Source: Daphnia carinata
Taxonomy: Eukaryota; Arthropoda; Branchiopoda; Diplostraca; Daphniidae
Assembly (NCBI RefSeq): GCF_022539665.2
Contig: NC_081333.1
Coordinates: forward strand, 3,410,001 to 3,474,000
Reading direction: 5' to 3'
DNA length: 64,000 nucleotides
In this document: positions 60,865-64,000 of the stretch, piece by piece
Numbering within the stretch: the first letter of the stretch is position 1
Layout: every line of letters starts with the position of its first letter
Made by a program: the position numbers and the translations under genes
Notes under the pieces: model-generated
What the model saw: only the letters and a program-made list of their open reading frames with translations
What the model was told of the DNA's origin: nothing
The model's database searches: none

Positions 60865-62154
60865 CTCTATATGCGCACCTGGTTTTTTTTTTTCAAAGAG
60901 AGAGACATTCCGTTTTCGAGCTCATGTATGTGTGCACAGGCGCATAAAGTGCACGGCATTTTCTATTTAAACTCCCATTCGGGGAGGCCGATGGTTCGGC
61001 TTCAGTTAACCGGAGGAGGAGCCTCTTGCGTTTGGAAATGGTAGAAACAAAATTACATAACTCCCCCCCCCACCCTCAAAAAAAAAAATGAATAGGGAAA
61101 ACAAAAAAAAACCGTTTGTTTTGTTGTTTCTTTCTTGTCTTAATAGACTGCCATGTCCCCCCCCCCCTGCAGAAAAAACCACCGCAATATTCAGAAGACA
61201 AACTTTGCCGTTGAAATCATTAAAAAGGAAATAATAATAATAAAAGAAAAGAAAAAAAAAAAAGTAACAGATCAGCCCCTTCATGTCCGTTACGCTCGGA
61301 ATCGAAACGGGTGTTTAGCTCTTTTTTTTACCGTCTCGATCCGCGCCCGTTCGCGAGCCACACAAAAAAACACAACGGGCCACTCTTGTGACGTTCAAAA
61401 AAAAAAATGTTTTCTTTTTAAACCGTAGTTTCTGTTTGTTTGTTATTTAACAAAAAAAGAACGTTTATAATAACGTAACATCTCTTTTTTCTGTATTAGG
61501 TTTCCTGCCGTTTCTCACTCGATTGGGTTACCAGAATTTGTCGAAACGGGCAGGCCAAAAAGAAAACAACACGGCAGACATTCGAGACTCACAACAACAA
61601 CACGCGGCACAGAACGGACAAACCAGCCAACCAAACCAACGACGAGAAAAAAAAAAGGGGCAAGTCAACGATGATGTCACCGATATTTTTATTAATATTA
61701 GAATTAAAGTGGGTCAGTCGCAACCGATACGGTTTCCCGAGCCAAACACAAAAAAAACACGCGTAAGGGCAAAACAAAAACAAAACAACCCCATTAAATG
61801 TTTCTCTTTTAATTTTCCAAAATATAGCACATTCCATCTATTTGCCGACCCCTATCTCCAAAATTAATCGTCACATCCATCTCCTATAAATCTTTTATCT
61901 CGTTTTAAGCAAGAAATTTCCCCCGTAAAAAAGCAATAATCAAAACAGAGAAAAAGGATTTTAAACCCCGCAAAAATCGAGTCCGAATTTGTTTGTTTTT
62001 TCCGACAACTCCAAAAGATTTAGAAAATTTTTGAAAAAAATTATTTTTTTTCTCCTGCCACCCATTTAGAAAATCAGTTAAAGACCACCGCAAAAAAAAA
62101 AAAAGGAGCAAAAAAGGGGAAAAAAATTTCGCGCCAGACACCCAGATAAATGAT

Positions 62155-63777
62155 CTAACGGGGGAAATCGGGAGAAGAAGCTGAACGTTCGCGATTGTTG
62201 TTGTGCTGTTGTTCCGGTTTTACTACTCCCAACTCTTCTGTTGTTGCGGCGGCATTAGCCTGGGCGGTCGAGGAGAAGAAACGGATTTCTATGTCGCGAT
62301 GGCCGTTAAACGGCGAAGCGATGAGTTGACTCGAGACTTGAAGGTAATGGCCCAGCGGTGGTGGCGTTTCCAGCTGCAATTGCAAATCGTTCGTCTGCTG
62401 TTGTTGTTGCTCCTCTTCTTCCAGCTGATAGTGTTGGCTTTGTTGATGATGGTGCACCAATTCCGGCATGCCGGCATTCAAAAAGGAGGACGGCGGCAAA
62501 TCCAAATATGGAACAGACGGCTGATGATACTGGCCACTACGGTGGCGATCGGGCCGACGAATCACGCGCTGATCTGGCCAGCACGACGATGATGAAGGCG
62601 ACGGATTTCCGCTTCCGCAAGGCGACCAGACGGGAGATAACGAATGCCAACAACCCGAGCTCCAAATATCTTCTTCTCCGCACGACTGACCGGGCCACAA
62701 TGGCGGACTTTGCGCGGACGGAAGGATAGAATTATCCGTGCTGATAGCAGACGACGATGTCGTGCTACTACTACTGCTGCTGCCACCAGAGTTCGTTTTG
62801 GACGCAGAGAGACTCGTGTGCCGAAACAGTTCGGCTAGCGAATCGACCTGATTCGAAAGCAAGTCGTCCAATTGGGACAGGGCAGATGATGATGCAGTCA
62901 AATCATGCGATCCGCCATTGGCCAGGCCTTTGGCGAGCCTTTGGGGATGAAGCAAGAGTGACGACGTCTCCTGACCTGGTTTCTTCCTGCGCTTGCGCGG
63001 CTTGATAATTCGCGGCAGACTCGACTCGGATCCTCCCGACGCCAAACCCTCGTCACTCGTCACGCTGCACGTGTCGCTAGACGGACAGCCCGATGACGAG
63101 CTAGCGTCCCCATTTTCAACTGACGTCACTTCGGACGTCGCAAGCGGAGAGCGTTGGGACACCATGGCGGGGAGGGGTGACGGAGGTGCCGTCGATGTCA
63201 GAGGCATCGTGGGATGGTGATAAACTATTGGCCGCCTGGCCGCAACCACCGATGAGCCGTGCACGCCAGCCGACATGTTCTTCTTGTGGTAGGACATCGA
63301 TTGTTGTTGTTGCTGTTGTTGCTGCTGACGCGGTACGCGAATCAGAGGCGCTCCTTGTAAATGACTTGAATGCGGTGCGTAGCCTTCCATCGACACTGCA
63401 TTGGCCGGATGCATCATCGGCGCTGGCAAATAGACGGGCGGCGGATGCCAATTCTTGTTCACACCACAACCACCACCACCACCGCCTCCTCCGTTCTTCG
63501 TTTTGCGGATCGAAGCCGCCATCGACAAAAGTGGGGCTCCGGCCCAGTTACGCGGATCATTGATCGGCAATTGGGGGTAATGGTGATGGTGATGAGCGAG
63601 AGCGCCATTATTGTTTGCGTTGGCCGTCGCGTGTTTGCTGTCGCAATCGGTAACAGTTGACGACGAACACGACGTATCGTTCGCAACGCCAGGACGCGGC
63701 TTGGGTTTGGGACGGACAGCCGTCGTGATCAGACACGGCCCCGTGTACCGCTCCACGTCGACCGTGCCCATCTTCAT
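62155..63777 (-). CDS. Unknown 540-residue low-complexity protein with basic nuclear-signal-like motif
   Basis: Single open frame on the minus strand from ATG 63777 (an in-frame TAA lies about 40 nt upstream) to TAG at 62155. GC content is clearly above the flanking AT-rich DNA, and the frame is Ser/Pro/Gln/His-rich. Visible elements: VRPKPKPRPGV near the start, a glycine run (about residues 95-103), a glutamine run (about 154-162), SSGCPSSDTCSVTSDEGLAS leading to LPRIIKPRKRRKKPGQE (likely nuclear signal), SPVWSPCGSGNPSPSSSS, a second Q tract and a C-terminal HRDIEIRFFSSTAQANAAA. I do not recognise the family. It shares strand with CNOT6, so it could be a separate gene, a gene nested in the CNOT6 upstream intron, or a long alternative 5' exon. 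Whether the 3' end is really at 62155 or is spliced is open. Confidence 0.55.
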   Translation of the reverse strand: MKMGTVDVERYTGPCLITTAVRPKPKPRPGVANDTSCSSSTVTDCDSKHATANANNNGALAHHHHHYPQLPINDPRNWAGAPLLSMAASIRKTKNGGGGGGGGCGVNKNWHPPPVYLPAPMMHPANAVSMEGYAPHSSHLQGAPLIRVPRQQQQQQQQQSMSYHKKNMSAGVHGSSVVAARRPIVYHHPTMPLTSTAPPSPLPAMVSQRSPLATSEVTSVENGDASSSSGCPSSDTCSVTSDEGLASGGSESSLPRIIKPRKRRKKPGQETSSLLLHPQRLAKGLANGGSHDLTASSSALSQLDDLLSNQVDSLAELFRHTSLSASKTNSGGSSSSSSTTSSSAISTDNSILPSAQSPPLWPGQSCGEEDIWSSGCWHSLSPVWSPCGSGNPSPSSSSCWPDQRVIRRPDRHRSGQYHQPSVPYLDLPPSSFLNAGMPELVHHHQQSQHYQLEEEEQQQQQTNDLQLQLETPPPLGHYLQVSSQLIASPFNGHRDIEIRFFSSTAQANAAATTEELGVVKPEQQHNNNRERSASSPDFPR

Positions 63778-64000
63778 CGATGAAGAAGACACGACGACAG
63801 TTTACGTCTCCAGCACAAAAACTCGGTTTGAAAAAGAAAAAAAAATCCGATGTCTCCTTCAGCACGTGGTCAAGACAGACACACACACAAAGAGAATAGT
63901 GATAGCGCTTTAAAGAAATGGGGTAACGGACTGCCCTTTCAGAGTGTTTAAATAGCCCAAACGGCAGCAGCAGCAGCCAAAGGACCCGTCGTGGTCGGCA
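63778..64000. other. Upstream flank of the unknown ORF
   Basis: GC-richer tail with a CAG/CAGCAG run (63965-63980). No coding sequence assigned; likely a 5' UTR or promoter. Confidence 0.4.

Larger units (their letters stand above)
57342..62154. other. 4.8-kb homopolymer-rich non-coding stretch (probable CNOT6 intron)
   Basis: No leucine-rich-repeat exon or other coding sequence recognised on either strand. The stretch is crowded with poly-A/T runs (27 A at about 58085), poly-C runs (58330, 58530, 59716, 61064, 61157) and CA/GT microsatellites. Short ORFs here are built of these runs. Confidence 0.55.

Overview
The window looks like nuclear DNA of a branchiopod crustacean, most likely Daphnia or a close relative. 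It is AT-rich and gene-dense. Genes are split by many short GT-AG introns, often about 60 nt, with a few longer ones. The proteins are of animal and specifically arthropod type, for example a nicotinamidase carrying EF-hands, as in insect Naam. The species call is inference from style; no sequence search was run. All gene models below were built by hand from frame, splice-site and homology considerations. Wherever a complete CDS is given, exon lengths sum to a multiple of three, except where a break is stated.

Layout. 0-7 kb: the first exon of a BTB-domain gene (minus), U11/U12-65K RNPC3 (plus), NELF-C/D (minus) and mitochondrial ribosomal protein L22 (plus). 7-15 kb: EF-hand nicotinamidase Naam and PRPP synthetase, both plus. 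15-25 kb (all minus): spliceosomal protein RED/IK, a ZNF106-like WD40 protein and mitochondrial pseudouridine synthase RPUSD4. 25-27 kb: three identical tRNA-Val(AAC) genes on the minus strand. 27-38 kb (all minus): four members of a family of small four-pass membrane proteins, with an AidB/ACDH-11-type acyl-CoA dehydrogenase between the second and third. 38-46 kb (minus): PRPF8, with two related C/D-snoRNA-like elements in its introns. 46-52.5 kb: a C19orf12-like gene (plus), a caspase-8/Dredd-like caspase (plus), a fifth four-pass gene (minus) and mitochondrial ribosomal protein S24 (plus). 52.5-64 kb: a homopolymer-rich region holding the catalytic half of the CCR4-type deadenylase CNOT6 (minus) and, further upstream on the same strand, a 540-codon single-exon ORF of unknown function.

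Several genes act in RNA metabolism: minor-spliceosome RNPC3, core-spliceosome PRPF8 and RED, elongation factor NELF-C/D, RNA-modifying RPUSD4, two mitoribosomal proteins and deadenylase CNOT6. I see no operon-like logic; these are independent housekeeping genes, often in divergent pairs. The least explained items are the four-pass family with its invariant four-exon design, the intronic snoRNA-like pair with apparently compensatory stems, a probable U12-type intron in RED, and a one-base frame break on an 8-A run in the ZNF106-like gene.
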